A stretch of 61,019 nucleotides of DNA from Pelagibacteraceae bacterium AG-426-G02. GTDB taxonomy: Bacteria; Pseudomonadota; Alphaproteobacteria; Pelagibacterales; Pelagibacteraceae. How positions within the stretch are numbered: the first letter of the stretch is position 1; each line of letters starts with the position of its first letter. The translations under genes were made by a program, and so were the position numbers. The notes beneath the pieces are model-generated. The model saw only the letters and a list, made by a program, of their open reading frames with translations. It was not told the DNA's origin and made no database searches. The DNA is taken from positions 1 to 61,019 of the forward strand of contig QCNQ01000007.1 in assembly GCA_003213155.1 (NCBI GenBank), in the 5' to 3' direction. Below are positions 49,810 to 58,299 of this stretch, piece after piece.

Positions 49810-50979
49810 CTAATTCAATTTATCCTTTTCTTCTTCAGGGTCTGCTACATCAGCTATATTTGATTGTTCTGCTGGGATCTCAGGTATTTGTTTGCCAGGC
49901 ATAACACCATGCTCATCCTCAAGTTTTTTAATTTGTTTTTCTAGTCCTTGAGACCCCCAAGATTTTGTAACAATATTTTGTAGTTGATTTGCATGAGTTT
50001 TATATGATTGTAGTGCACCTTTGATAGCAGTTTTTACATCTGAGTATTTATCAAAGATTTTACTGGCTGAAGTTATGATTTTACTAATATTTTCAATTTG
50101 TTTTTTTTCACTTTTAATCTGCTCAAAAACTTTAATCATATTCAGTAGATCAGTAGGGGATGACAAGATAAAGTTTGCTTTTAAAGCTTCAGTTTGAAGT
50201 GTTTTATCTGCATCAAGCGTTATGGAATATAAATTTGTTGCTGGAAAAAAAACAATAACAGATTGTAAAGATTTTATTCCATAGAGCTTATTATAATTTT
50301 TCTTAACCAAACCCTTTGGTCCAAATAAGTGATTTCTGACAGAGGCTAGATGGTCTTTTAAATACTGTTTTTTTTGATTTTCATCTTTTTCATTAATATA
50401 TTTTGTCCAATGAGTTAATGACACTTTAGCATCAACAATATAATTTCTCTCAGGAAATTTTAAGAGCATATCTGGAATTACATCCTTATCTTTATTGTCA
50501 TCAATGTCGTAAGTTGTTTGTTTTTTTTGAGGGAAAAAATCTCTATCTTTTACAAGATTTGCACTTGTTAAAAGATTTTCCAGTATTTCTTGATTAAATT
50601 TTCCTTGATAAGTGATGTTAGTTGTTAGTTTTTCCCACCAATTCGTATGACGCGCTATCGCTTCATCATGTTTATTAATTGCTTTTTCTGATATGGATTT
50701 ATATTCAGTTACTCCTTTGGTAATTTCATCAACCTTTTCGTAAAGATCTTTTACTTCACCCTTTTTTTCCTCAAGTTGATTAGTTAAGTTTTGTTTGGCT
50801 TCAACAGCAGCTTTTATTTCTTCTTCTCTTCTAGCTAGATCAATTTGAGATTTTTTAAGCTCTTCCTCTTTAATTTTTAATTCATCTGTTGGTATCTCAT
50901 CTTTTTTTGGTTTTAATAGAAAAAACCAAACAATGCCAAATGCTGCAAAACCTACTATTACTCCTAAAATTGCTTCCAT
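49810..50979 (-). CDS. rmuC: DNA recombination protein RmuC
   Basis: This 389-residue protein has an N-terminal membrane anchor (about residues 3-22), a long coiled coil (about 27-110) and a C-terminal nuclease-like domain with PD-(D/E)XK residues IPDML (Asp170) and VDAKVSL (Asp183, Lys185). RmuC limits inversions and is thought to process DNA ends. I choose the ATG at 50979; an in-frame ATG at 51033 would overlap the divergent gene and precede the membrane segment with unlike residues. The start gap to the divergent nuclease gene is 52 bases. Confidence 0.9.
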   Translation of the reverse strand: MEAILGVIVGFAAFGIVWFFLLKPKKDEIPTDELKIKEEELKKSQIDLARREEEIKAAVEAKQNLTNQLEEKKGEVKDLYEKVDEITKGVTEYKSISEKAINKHDEAIARHTNWWEKLTTNITYQGKFNQEILENLLTSANLVKDRDFFPQKKQTTYDIDDNKDKDVIPDMLLKFPERNYIVDAKVSLTHWTKYINEKDENQKKQYLKDHLASVRNHLFGPKGLVKKNYNKLYGIKSLQSVIVFFPATNLYSITLDADKTLQTEALKANFILSSPTDLLNMIKVFEQIKSEKKQIENISKIITSASKIFDKYSDVKTAIKGALQSYKTHANQLQNIVTKSWGSQGLEKQIKKLEDEHGVMPGKQIPEIPAEQSNIADVADPEEEKDKLN

Positions 50980-51031
50980 AATTACTAGATAATTATTAAA
51001 CTTAATAGTACAAGGTACCACCCGATTCATC

Positions 51032-51718
51032 ATGAAATGGAATAAAATATACGATTATCCAACATCTTCTAGAGCAACTGTAGATGGAATTAGAAGATAT
51101 TTATTAGGAGAAAAGAAATTACCTAGTGTTACGTCAATTCTTGATGCAACAAAATCTGAGGAAGATAAAGCAGCTCTTGCAAATTGGCGTGAAAGAACAG
51201 GTCAAAAAGAAGCTGAAGCAATAACCAAAGCAGCAAGTAGCAGGGGATCCCAAATGCATAACTATTTGGAGACTTATCTTTTAGGCAAAGAAAATTTAAG
51301 TTTTTTTGAAGATAATGAACAATATAAAAAAATGGCTAAGGAGATAATTGATAAAGGATTAACAAATAGATTAGAAGAAATATGGGGAACTGAATGTACT
51401 CTTTATTATCCTGAAAAATATGCTGGTACCGCAGATTGTGTAGGAGTTTATGAGGGAAAAGAGACCATAATTGATTTTAAACAAAGTAATAAACCAAAAA
51501 AAATTGAATATATAGACTCTTGGTTGTTACAGACTGCAGCGTATTCTCTTGCACATAATATTGTGTATAACTCGCACATCAATGCTTGCGTTATTCTTGT
51601 TTGCACAGTAGATAATTTGTTTCAAGAGTTTAAAATTCAAGGACCTGAATTAGTAACTTATCAAAATTTATTTCTTGGAAGACTTAAAAAATTTAATGAA
51701 CTTACAAATTTGGAGTAA
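51032..51718 (+). CDS. RecB-family PD-(D/E)XK exonuclease, MGME1-like
   Basis: This 228-residue protein resembles the mitochondrial genome maintenance exonuclease 1 / phage-type branch of the RecB nuclease family. It opens with LPSVTSILDATKSEED, has the conserved SRGSQMHNYLE (Arg71, His76, Glu80), Glu121, Asp135 in AGTADCVG, Asp148-x-Lys150 in IIDFKQS, and Gln167/Tyr171. It is expected to be a metal-dependent single-strand exonuclease. It lies 8 bases upstream of the exonuclease I-like gene and divergent from rmuC. Confidence 0.82.
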   Translation: MKWNKIYDYPTSSRATVDGIRRYLLGEKKLPSVTSILDATKSEEDKAALANWRERTGQKEAEAITKAASSRGSQMHNYLETYLLGKENLSFFEDNEQYKKMAKEIIDKGLTNRLEEIWGTECTLYYPEKYAGTADCVGVYEGKETIIDFKQSNKPKKIEYIDSWLLQTAAYSLAHNIVYNSHINACVILVCTVDNLFQEFKIQGPELVTYQNLFLGRLKKFNELTNLE

Positions 51719-51726
51719 TGTAAATA

Positions 51727-53163
51727 ATGGATAAAATAGTAATCTATGATACCGAAACAACCAATAGCACTATTTGGGGATCAATAATTGAAGTAGGTGC
51801 TGTCGTTGTTGATAAAAATCTTAAAGAGATTGGAAAATTAAATATCAGAGGCAGAATGCCAGAAGGAGAGGTGCCCAGTGCAAAGGCCTTGCTTGTTAAT
51901 TCAACTAGCATTGATTTACTTACCAAAGGTAATTATTCACATTATGATTTTTTAGGTGCTGTTGAAAATTTTTTCACAAAGTGTGCTCCCGCAGTATTTA
52001 TGGGTTGGTCAAATTTAAATTTTGATCGAAGAATGTTCCACTTTAATTTTTTTAAGGGTAATCGATATCCTTATGCCACCCACTCATCGCCCAATAGTGA
52101 ACATGATGGTTTGCACATAGCTAGAGCAGCCCAAACATTAAACTCAGAGACCCTAAAAACAGAGCTGACCGAAGCAGGTAATCCAAGCCTTGCCTTAGAA
52201 TCATTATCTAGAATGCAGGGTTTTGACACTTCAGCTAGCCATACAGCCTATGTTGATGCACAGAATTCACTGAAGGTTTTAAGAATTATAAAAGACAAAC
52301 ATAAAGAAAATTGGGATACGTTTTTAAAGACATCAACAAAGACTAGCGTTGAAACATTTTTAAAAAATGAAGGCATATATTCTATTTTTGAAAATGTGAA
52401 GGGTCGAAATATGATGTATCTAACTGGTACGCTACATCCTAATCATTGCTTTCACCCGTCTTATGCATCTTGGGGATATGTTTGGGACCTAAGAAGGGAT
52501 CCAGAACCATTGTTAAACCTAACAGTAAATCAATTACGAGACGTATTAAAAAAATATAGCCCTAAGGCTACAAGAGTTTTAAAAACTAATAAAGCTCCAG
52601 TAATTTTAGATAAACAATTTGCTCTTAAACAAAAACCTTATTCAGAACTAGATTTAGCAACAATTCAAAAAAGGGCTAAACTTGTTAGGGAAAATGAAAA
52701 TTTTTGTAAAAATATTCAAATCATAAATAGAGAAGCTGCAGAGGAAAAGGAACAAACAAAAACCCAAGAAGATTTATTACCAGAGGAAACTCTTTATGAG
52801 AAATTTATTCCGAATAAAGATACTGCATTATTTAAAACTTGGCATAGCTCATCTTGGGAAGACAAATTGAGATTATTAGACAAGTTTCAAGATAAAAGAT
52901 GTAGCTGGTTTGGTCAAAAAATTATTTATCAAGAAGCACCACAAATTTTACCACCCGATCTTTACAAAAATATCAAAAGTGAAATTGCTAGAAGAATTTT
53001 GAGTAAAAACAAAGAGAAGTGGCAAACTGTTAATATGGCTTATACTGAAATTGACTATTTAAGAGATCAAGCTTCCAATAGAGATGATGAGGAAGAATTA
53101 AAAAAGTTAGATGAAATAAATGAATTTATAATGTCAATTGAAAAAAAATATGAAATTGCCTAG
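51727..53163 (+). CDS. sbcB: Exonuclease I-like 3'-5' DEDDh exonuclease
   Basis: This 478-residue protein has the same length as E. coli exonuclease I. The catalytic acidic set is visible: Asp8 and Glu10 in YDTETT, Asp100 in NLNFD, and His172/Asp177 in SHTAYVD. The central and C-terminal domains keep the SbcB-type order, with LRDVLKKYSPKATRVLKTNKAPVI and a later helical region from about residue 370. It degrades single-stranded DNA from 3' ends and acts in mismatch repair and recombination. It is directly downstream of the MGME1-like nuclease. Confidence 0.87.
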   Translation: MDKIVIYDTETTNSTIWGSIIEVGAVVVDKNLKEIGKLNIRGRMPEGEVPSAKALLVNSTSIDLLTKGNYSHYDFLGAVENFFTKCAPAVFMGWSNLNFDRRMFHFNFFKGNRYPYATHSSPNSEHDGLHIARAAQTLNSETLKTELTEAGNPSLALESLSRMQGFDTSASHTAYVDAQNSLKVLRIIKDKHKENWDTFLKTSTKTSVETFLKNEGIYSIFENVKGRNMMYLTGTLHPNHCFHPSYASWGYVWDLRRDPEPLLNLTVNQLRDVLKKYSPKATRVLKTNKAPVILDKQFALKQKPYSELDLATIQKRAKLVRENENFCKNIQIINREAAEEKEQTKTQEDLLPEETLYEKFIPNKDTALFKTWHSSSWEDKLRLLDKFQDKRCSWFGQKIIYQEAPQILPPDLYKNIKSEIARRILSKNKEKWQTVNMAYTEIDYLRDQASNRDDEEELKKLDEINEFIMSIEKKYEIA

Positions 53164-53197
53164 TTGACTTTGTATTAGTAAATTATAGAAAGATTAT

Positions 53198-53515
53198 ATG
53201 CTGGCAGATTTTAAAGACGAAGATTTTGATAACAAAATTAAAAACGAGGACATTTCTGTAATTCAATTTTCAGCTGCGTGGTGTGGACCATGTAAGGCCT
53301 TAAAACCAATTATGGATAAACTCGCTGTTGAGTATAAAGATAAAGCAGGATTTTATTACGCTGATATTGAGGAAGGTGGAATAAATACTGGGAGTGCAGC
53401 TGGAATAAGAGGGGTGCCAACTGTCATTATTTATAAAAAAGGTGTTGAAGTAGATAGAAAAGTTGGCGGTGTACCCGAAAGTCATATGAAAGAATTTTTA
53501 GAAAAAAATATTTAA
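53198..53515 (+). CDS. trxA: Thioredoxin
   Basis: This 105-residue thioredoxin has the active site WCGPC (Cys29, Cys32) and cis-Pro in GVPTVIIY. It reduces disulfides in cytosolic proteins such as ribonucleotide reductase. The final bases overlap the convergent folC tail by 4 bases. In many alphaproteobacteria trxA lies next to addA and folC; here its left neighbour is the exonuclease I-like gene. Confidence 0.95.
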   Translation: MLADFKDEDFDNKIKNEDISVIQFSAAWCGPCKALKPIMDKLAVEYKDKAGFYYADIEEGGINTGSAAGIRGVPTVIIYKKGVEVDRKVGGVPESHMKEFLEKNI

Positions 53516-54777
53516 TTTAAATTCAAAACTTCAGAACAAAGATATAAAGATCCAGTTATCAGCAGTAGATCTCCTTGATTAAGATTTATACTTTTGATCG
53601 CATCTTCAATACTTTTTTTATAACTTACGTTTGGCATATTTTTAAATTTTTCTTTTAATTTAATTCCACTGATTGCGTTTGGCTGATTTTTAATATCTAC
53701 AGTTGTGATTGAGGCAATATCTTTAAAGTGGTCAATATATTTTTCATGTTCTTTATTATCCATCATACCAATAATGACATGTTTTTTACAATCTAGGCTT
53801 TTTAAATATTCATTTAATACTCTTGCCCCATCTTCGTTATGATCCCCAGATATTAAAAAAAGATTATCTCTTACTAAATCTTTTAATTTACCTGACTCAA
53901 TTTTTTGAAGTCTTGCAATATTATCAATTTTTTGAATACCTTTTTTTATATGATGATCTTCAATGCCTAGATCTAAAATTCGCAAGGTTGCAATAGCCGT
54001 TGAAATATTTTCCTGTTGAAATTGGCCTAATACATTTGGTTTTGGTAGTTTTAATCCACCAAATTTATCTTCATAATAAAAGAATTCATTTTCTCCATTT
54101 GAGAATGAAAAATCATCATTAAAAAAATACTTATTAGATTTATTTTGGTGAATAGTTTTTTTAATCTTTTCTAATGTTGAAATAGGATATTGTTTTGCAA
54201 CTATAATATTTGAATTTAAAAGCTTTGAAGTTTTTTCAAAAACAATCTTATCGATTGTTCTCTCATTTTCTGGAAGCCAGTCTAAGTGGTCCTTTGATAT
54301 AGAAGTTACAATACTTGCAAGATTATTTTTTAAGATATTCGTAGCATCAAATCTATGAAATAAACCTGCTTCAATGAGATTAATATTATCAGGATATTGA
54401 GCTGCTTTATGAAAAAAACTTGCAGTTAAAATTTCAAAAAATGTTATTGGATTATTCTCATTTACTTTCTCAACTTCCTCAAATAAAGAAGCTAGCTCAT
54501 CATCTCCAATTTGTTGATTGTTAAAAACAAATCTTTCATTTATTTTTTGAATATGAGGACTAGTGTAAACATTACACTTTATTGTTGCCTCCTTTAAAAT
54601 CGAATAACAAGCTTGAATGGTAGAGTTTTTACCATTTGTACCAACAATATTGATGGCCTTAATTTTATCCTGAGGATTGCCCAGTTTTTCACAAAGGTGG
54701 ATAATTCGATCTAAGCTTAGATCAATTTCTTTTTTATGCAATTTTAGAAAGCGACTGAGTATTTTCTGTAGTTTCAT
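53512..54777 (-). CDS. folC: Bifunctional folylpolyglutamate/dihydrofolate synthase
   Basis: This 421-residue Mur-ligase-fold enzyme adds glutamate to dihydropteroate and to folates. It shows the P-loop GTNGKNST near residue 47 and the N-terminal family pattern LHKKEIDLSLDRI, which requires the start at or near 54777. This means a 44-base out-of-frame overlap with the end of accD. The last catalytic-domain segment includes LLITGSLYL. The overlap is genuine by this argument. Confidence 0.93.
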   Translation of the reverse strand: MKLQKILSRFLKLHKKEIDLSLDRIIHLCEKLGNPQDKIKAINIVGTNGKNSTIQACYSILKEATIKCNVYTSPHIQKINERFVFNNQQIGDDELASLFEEVEKVNENNPITFFEILTASFFHKAAQYPDNINLIEAGLFHRFDATNILKNNLASIVTSISKDHLDWLPENERTIDKIVFEKTSKLLNSNIIVAKQYPISTLEKIKKTIHQNKSNKYFFNDDFSFSNGENEFFYYEDKFGGLKLPKPNVLGQFQQENISTAIATLRILDLGIEDHHIKKGIQKIDNIARLQKIESGKLKDLVRDNLFLISGDHNEDGARVLNEYLKSLDCKKHVIIGMMDNKEHEKYIDHFKDIASITTVDIKNQPNAISGIKLKEKFKNMPNVSYKKSIEDAIKSINLNQGDLLLITGSLYLCSEVLNLN

Positions 54778-55660
54778 CTTGTTCAGTGCTTATAACAGAA
54801 TTTTTCTTTAACAATATTGACAATAAAGTTCCAATTTTTTCAGCTAGATCTTTTCTTTCAACAATTAAATCAACAAAGCCTGTCTTTTCAACGTATTCAC
54901 TTTTTTGAAAACCTTCTGGCAATTCTTCTTTAACAGTTCCTTGAATTACTCTTGCTCCAGCAAAAGCGATTAGCGCTCCGGGCTCAGCTATATGAATATC
55001 ACCTAACATTGCATAGGAAGCTGTAATCCCACCAGCAGTTGGGTCTGTTATACAAACAAGATATGGAAGATTATTATTTTTTAATTCATTTATTGCTAGT
55101 GTGGTTCTTGTCATTTGAGATAAAGAAATTAAACTTTCCATCATTCTCATTCCACCCCCTGCGCTTACACATAAAAAAGGAGTTTTATTTTCAATTGCAT
55201 TTTGAATACCGTATAAGAAAGCCTCTCCTTCTGCAGCTGCCATTGATGCACCTAAAAAATCGAAATCAGATGCAACTGCAGTAATTTTAATATCATTGAT
55301 TATACCACTTACGACCATCATCCCACAATCCATACCTGTTTTTTTTCTGGCAGATTTTAATCTATCCTTATAGGATTTTGAGTCTGTCCAGTTTAAAGGG
55401 TCATCCTTTGGGATGGGTGTTTTAAATATTTCGTAATTATCTTTTCCAAATAAAATATCAAATCTTTGTTTAGGTTTTATTCTGTGGTGTTTATTACAAT
55501 CAGGGCAAACCCATAAATTTTCTTCTAAATCTTTTTTTAATATAGGACCTTTGCAACAAGATGTCCAATCACTATTAGCAATGTCTTCTTTGGATGCTCT
55601 TTTATGAATAGCAGATTTGATTTTTTCACCTGCTTTAATTATTTTAGTGATCCAATTCAT
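54734..55660 (-). CDS. accD: Acetyl-CoA carboxylase carboxyltransferase beta subunit
   Basis: This 308-residue subunit makes malonyl-CoA for fatty-acid synthesis. The carboxyltransferase domain has GMDCGMMVVSGIIND, the CoA region GASMAAAEGEAF and ADPTAGGITASYAMLGD-like ITDPTAGGITASYAMLGD. The N-terminal zinc ribbon is altered: the first cysteine pair is adjacent (Cys35, Cys36) instead of CxxC, while the second is the normal VCPDC (52, 55). Many alphaproteobacterial AccD proteins lose this ribbon, so this may be an intermediate form. It starts with a 4-base overlap with trpA. Confidence 0.95.
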   Translation of the reverse strand: MNWITKIIKAGEKIKSAIHKRASKEDIANSDWTSCCKGPILKKDLEENLWVCPDCNKHHRIKPKQRFDILFGKDNYEIFKTPIPKDDPLNWTDSKSYKDRLKSARKKTGMDCGMMVVSGIINDIKITAVASDFDFLGASMAAAEGEAFLYGIQNAIENKTPFLCVSAGGGMRMMESLISLSQMTRTTLAINELKNNNLPYLVCITDPTAGGITASYAMLGDIHIAEPGALIAFAGARVIQGTVKEELPEGFQKSEYVEKTGFVDLIVERKDLAEKIGTLLSILLKKNSVISTEQDETTENTQSLSKIA

Positions 55661-56457
55661 TTAATTTTATTTTTTAATTTTCTTACTAACTTACCTACAT
55701 TTGTGACAGGATTTTGTCTACTATTTAAACTTCTCGTAATTTCTTTACAAATAGCACTTCCCACTACTAATCCATCAGCAGATTTAAGCTTTCCTATTGT
55801 CTTATCTGTAATTCCAAAACCAATAACAATCTCTTTTTTAGGATTAATTTTTTTTATCCTATTGTAATTTTTAAGTATTTCTCTTGGTGATACCTTTAAT
55901 TTGCCACCTGTAGTACTTAGCATTGATATAAAATAATTCATTGGATGAGAGTTTTGTATAATTTTTTTAAGTCTTTTACTTGTCGTTGTAGGTGATAAAA
56001 GTTGAATAAAATAAATTGATTTTTTTTTACATTTTTTTGCGAAATTTTTATTTTCTGGCCAAGGTAAATCTACAACTATTAATCCATTTACTCCTGAGGT
56101 TTTACATTTGTTTAAAAAATTGTTATCTCCATATTGAAAGATCATATTATAGTAACCCATCAATATAATAGGCTTGCTCTTGTCAAATTTTTTAAAATCA
56201 CTGACAATTTTAAATATGTTTTTTAATTTAATACCTTTTTTAATTGCTCTATACGCGCTAGTTTGAATTTGGCTTCCATCTGCAACAGGAGTATTGTGAG
56301 GCACACCTACTTCTAAAATATCTGCATTTTTAGATATAGATTTTAATATATCTAAAGATTGTTTTTTTGAACTATCACCAGCAACAGTATAGGTTAATAA
56401 AGCTGGTCTCTTTTCTGCTTTTGCTTTTTTAAATGCAACACTAATTGGATTTAACAT
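55657..56457 (-). CDS. trpA: Tryptophan synthase alpha subunit, divergent
   Basis: This 266-residue TIM-barrel subunit cleaves indole-3-glycerol phosphate to indole. Both catalytic acids are kept at the E. coli numbers: Glu49 (ILEVG) and Asp60 (VADG). The loop between them reads PHNTP where the family has PFSDP, so Asp56, which pairs with Lys167 of the beta subunit, is Thr. Loop 6 keeps Thr183-Gly184 but reads LSTTG. Other blocks (LMGYYN, VVDLPWPE, GFGITD, VVGSAI) are normal. It overlaps trpB by 17 bases. Confidence 0.88.
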   Translation of the reverse strand: MLNPISVAFKKAKAEKRPALLTYTVAGDSSKKQSLDILKSISKNADILEVGVPHNTPVADGSQIQTSAYRAIKKGIKLKNIFKIVSDFKKFDKSKPIILMGYYNMIFQYGDNNFLNKCKTSGVNGLIVVDLPWPENKNFAKKCKKKSIYFIQLLSPTTTSKRLKKIIQNSHPMNYFISMLSTTGGKLKVSPREILKNYNRIKKINPKKEIVIGFGITDKTIGKLKSADGLVVGSAICKEITRSLNSRQNPVTNVGKLVRKLKNKIK

Positions 56458-57685
56458 ATTTTTTGCCTAATCTTTCTTCTAAAATTCCTCGGTCTTTATA
56501 AGCATCGCCACAACTATTAATTACTACCACAGTATTTTTGCTAAGTTTTTTTGCCTCTTTAAGTGCAACAAAAAAAGCATGGCTTGGTTCTAAAGAAGGT
56601 CTTAATTTTTCGAATTTAGTAACAAGTTTATAGGCAGTTAGAGCTTCTTCATCACTTGCTGCTGTATACCTAGCTCTCTTGGTATCCTTTAAAAAACAAT
56701 GAAGTGGAGATATTCCTGGATAATCAAGTCCTGCTGAAATCGATTCCGTTTCCTCAATTTGTCCATCTGAGTTTTGATTAACATACTGAGCTGCGCCATG
56801 AAGTATACCAATCTTTGAGCCATAGGTTAAAGGTGCTGCATGTTTTTTACTTTTTTTAGGTCCACCAGCCTCTACCCCAATAAACTCCACTTGTCTTTTA
56901 TCATAATCCATAAATTCATTCCAAAAACCAAAGCTTGAACTTCCGCCTCCTACACAATTGTATAATTTAAGTTTTTTTGGAATTGCTCCAAACTCATCAA
57001 TTAATTGTACTTTTAACTCTCTTGAAATTTGGCTAGTGCTCCATCCACATATTCGAACAAAAACTGCTGGTCCAACTGTACTCCCAACACACATTGCTGT
57101 TGTATCACAATTAGCAACCCAAAATCGCATACATTCTGATACAGCATCAACAAGCGTTTGACTCCCTGAATAGACGGGTATGACTTCAGCTCCATTTTTT
57201 TTCATTGCTTTTACATTTGGCTTTTGTCTAGCAATATCCTTTGCGCCCATAAATATTTTGCATTTTAAACCAAACTTTTTAGCAGCCATACTCAACATTT
57301 TCCCAGCATATCCAGCACCTGTATCTCCACATATAATTTTTTTACCAGATCGTTTTGCAAGCAAACAGTGAACAGTAGCGTTATAAATTTTATGGGCTCC
57401 TCCATTAGCATCCGATACAACTTTGGACCAAATTTGAGCACCACCAATGTGATTTGTAAGATTTTCTAGTTTTATAAATCTCGTAGGAGATCCAACCCAA
57501 TTTTTAAAGTACTTATCTCTCTCATTAATAAATTTTTTATCCTTTTTTAGTTTATTGAACAAAACTTCCAAATCTTCGATCGGTTTTTTTAAAGTTTCAG
57601 GAACAAAGTTTCCTCCAAATTTACCACCCCAAAATCCAAGTGAATTTCCTTGATCAATAACTGGAACTCTTTTTTTAAGTTTCAT
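56441..57685 (-). CDS. trpB: Tryptophan synthase beta subunit, with altered active-site loop
   Basis: This 414-residue PLP enzyme of TrpB1 type has N-terminal FGGNFVPETL and the PLP Lys99 in GGAHKI. The block after the Lys is unusual. The catalytic Glu109 of E. coli is Asp121, the substrate-carboxylate residues Gln114/His115 are Tyr126/Ala127 (GDTGAGYAG instead of AETGAGQHG), and GPHPYP is GPAVFV (205-210). Lys167 is Val179. KRED before the PLP Lys is lost. Arg141 and Asp305 equivalents are kept (ARQKPNV, ISAGLDY). It may be a weak or repurposed beta-synthase. It is in the normal trpF-trpB-trpA place. Confidence 0.85.
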   Translation of the reverse strand: MKLKKRVPVIDQGNSLGFWGGKFGGNFVPETLKKPIEDLEVLFNKLKKDKKFINERDKYFKNWVGSPTRFIKLENLTNHIGGAQIWSKVVSDANGGAHKIYNATVHCLLAKRSGKKIICGDTGAGYAGKMLSMAAKKFGLKCKIFMGAKDIARQKPNVKAMKKNGAEVIPVYSGSQTLVDAVSECMRFWVANCDTTAMCVGSTVGPAVFVRICGWSTSQISRELKVQLIDEFGAIPKKLKLYNCVGGGSSSFGFWNEFMDYDKRQVEFIGVEAGGPKKSKKHAAPLTYGSKIGILHGAAQYVNQNSDGQIEETESISAGLDYPGISPLHCFLKDTKRARYTAASDEEALTAYKLVTKFEKLRPSLEPSHAFFVALKEAKKLSKNTVVVINSCGDAYKDRGILEERLGKKYVKSN

Positions 57686-57690
57686 ATTTT

Positions 57691-58299
57691 CTAAAATAAA
57701 TTTAACAATTTATTGATTTTATTAATATCTTTTTTTCCATTTTGGTCTTCTAATGCTCCACTGAGATCAATAATAAAGTCTTTATTCTTTAAATTAGGTA
57801 TATCATTTATTTGAATATTTCCTGCAATCATTTTATTTAATTCACTTGGTACATCATCTAGCAAACTATGATCAAAACTTTCAGATTTATCATATCCTTT
57901 TGAATCAAACAGAATAACATCTGATATTTTTGTGTAATCTTTATATTTGATAACATCCTCTTTATTAGAAATAGTGAGTGCTGTGATTATTTTTTTTTGA
58001 AATTTTAATTTTATTTCTTTTGTTCTCTCAGGACTAACATCATAAAGTTGATAATAATCAAAATTTAGATCCTTGATTTTTTCCAGGATTTCATCATTTG
58101 GATTTACAAGAACTGAAACAAAATTTACTTGTTTTTTATCTAAATTAATTAAATCTTTCAATTTTTCATATTCAACAAATCTTTTACTTTTTTCATAGTT
58201 TGTAATGAAACCTATCATTATCGGTTTATAATTATGATTTAAAATATAGTTTAAAGTTACAGGATCTGAGATCCCACAAATTTTTAAACCTTTAATCAT
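57691..58299 (-). CDS. trpF: Phosphoribosylanthranilate isomerase, divergent
   Basis: The start is the ATG at 58299, overlapping the pyrF stop as ATGA (202 residues); a longer frame from 58377 lies inside pyrF. The protein has the general acid Cys in LKICGIS, a later catalytic Asp in VILFDSKG, IAGNI (a variant of LAGGL) and DLSGALEDQNGKKD near the end. The usual SPR motif is absent (KSKRFV instead). It lies with trpB and trpA, as expected. Confidence 0.88.
   Translation of the reverse strand: MIKGLKICGISDPVTLNYILNHNYKPIMIGFITNYEKSKRFVEYEKLKDLINLDKKQVNFVSVLVNPNDEILEKIKDLNFDYYQLYDVSPERTKEIKLKFQKKIITALTISNKEDVIKYKDYTKISDVILFDSKGYDKSESFDHSLLDDVPSELNKMIAGNIQINDIPNLKNKDFIIDLSGALEDQNGKKDINKINKLLNLF

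Noticed and set aside
50980..51033. N-terminal extension of rmuC
   Set aside because: It would overlap the divergent nuclease start and place extra residues before the membrane anchor.
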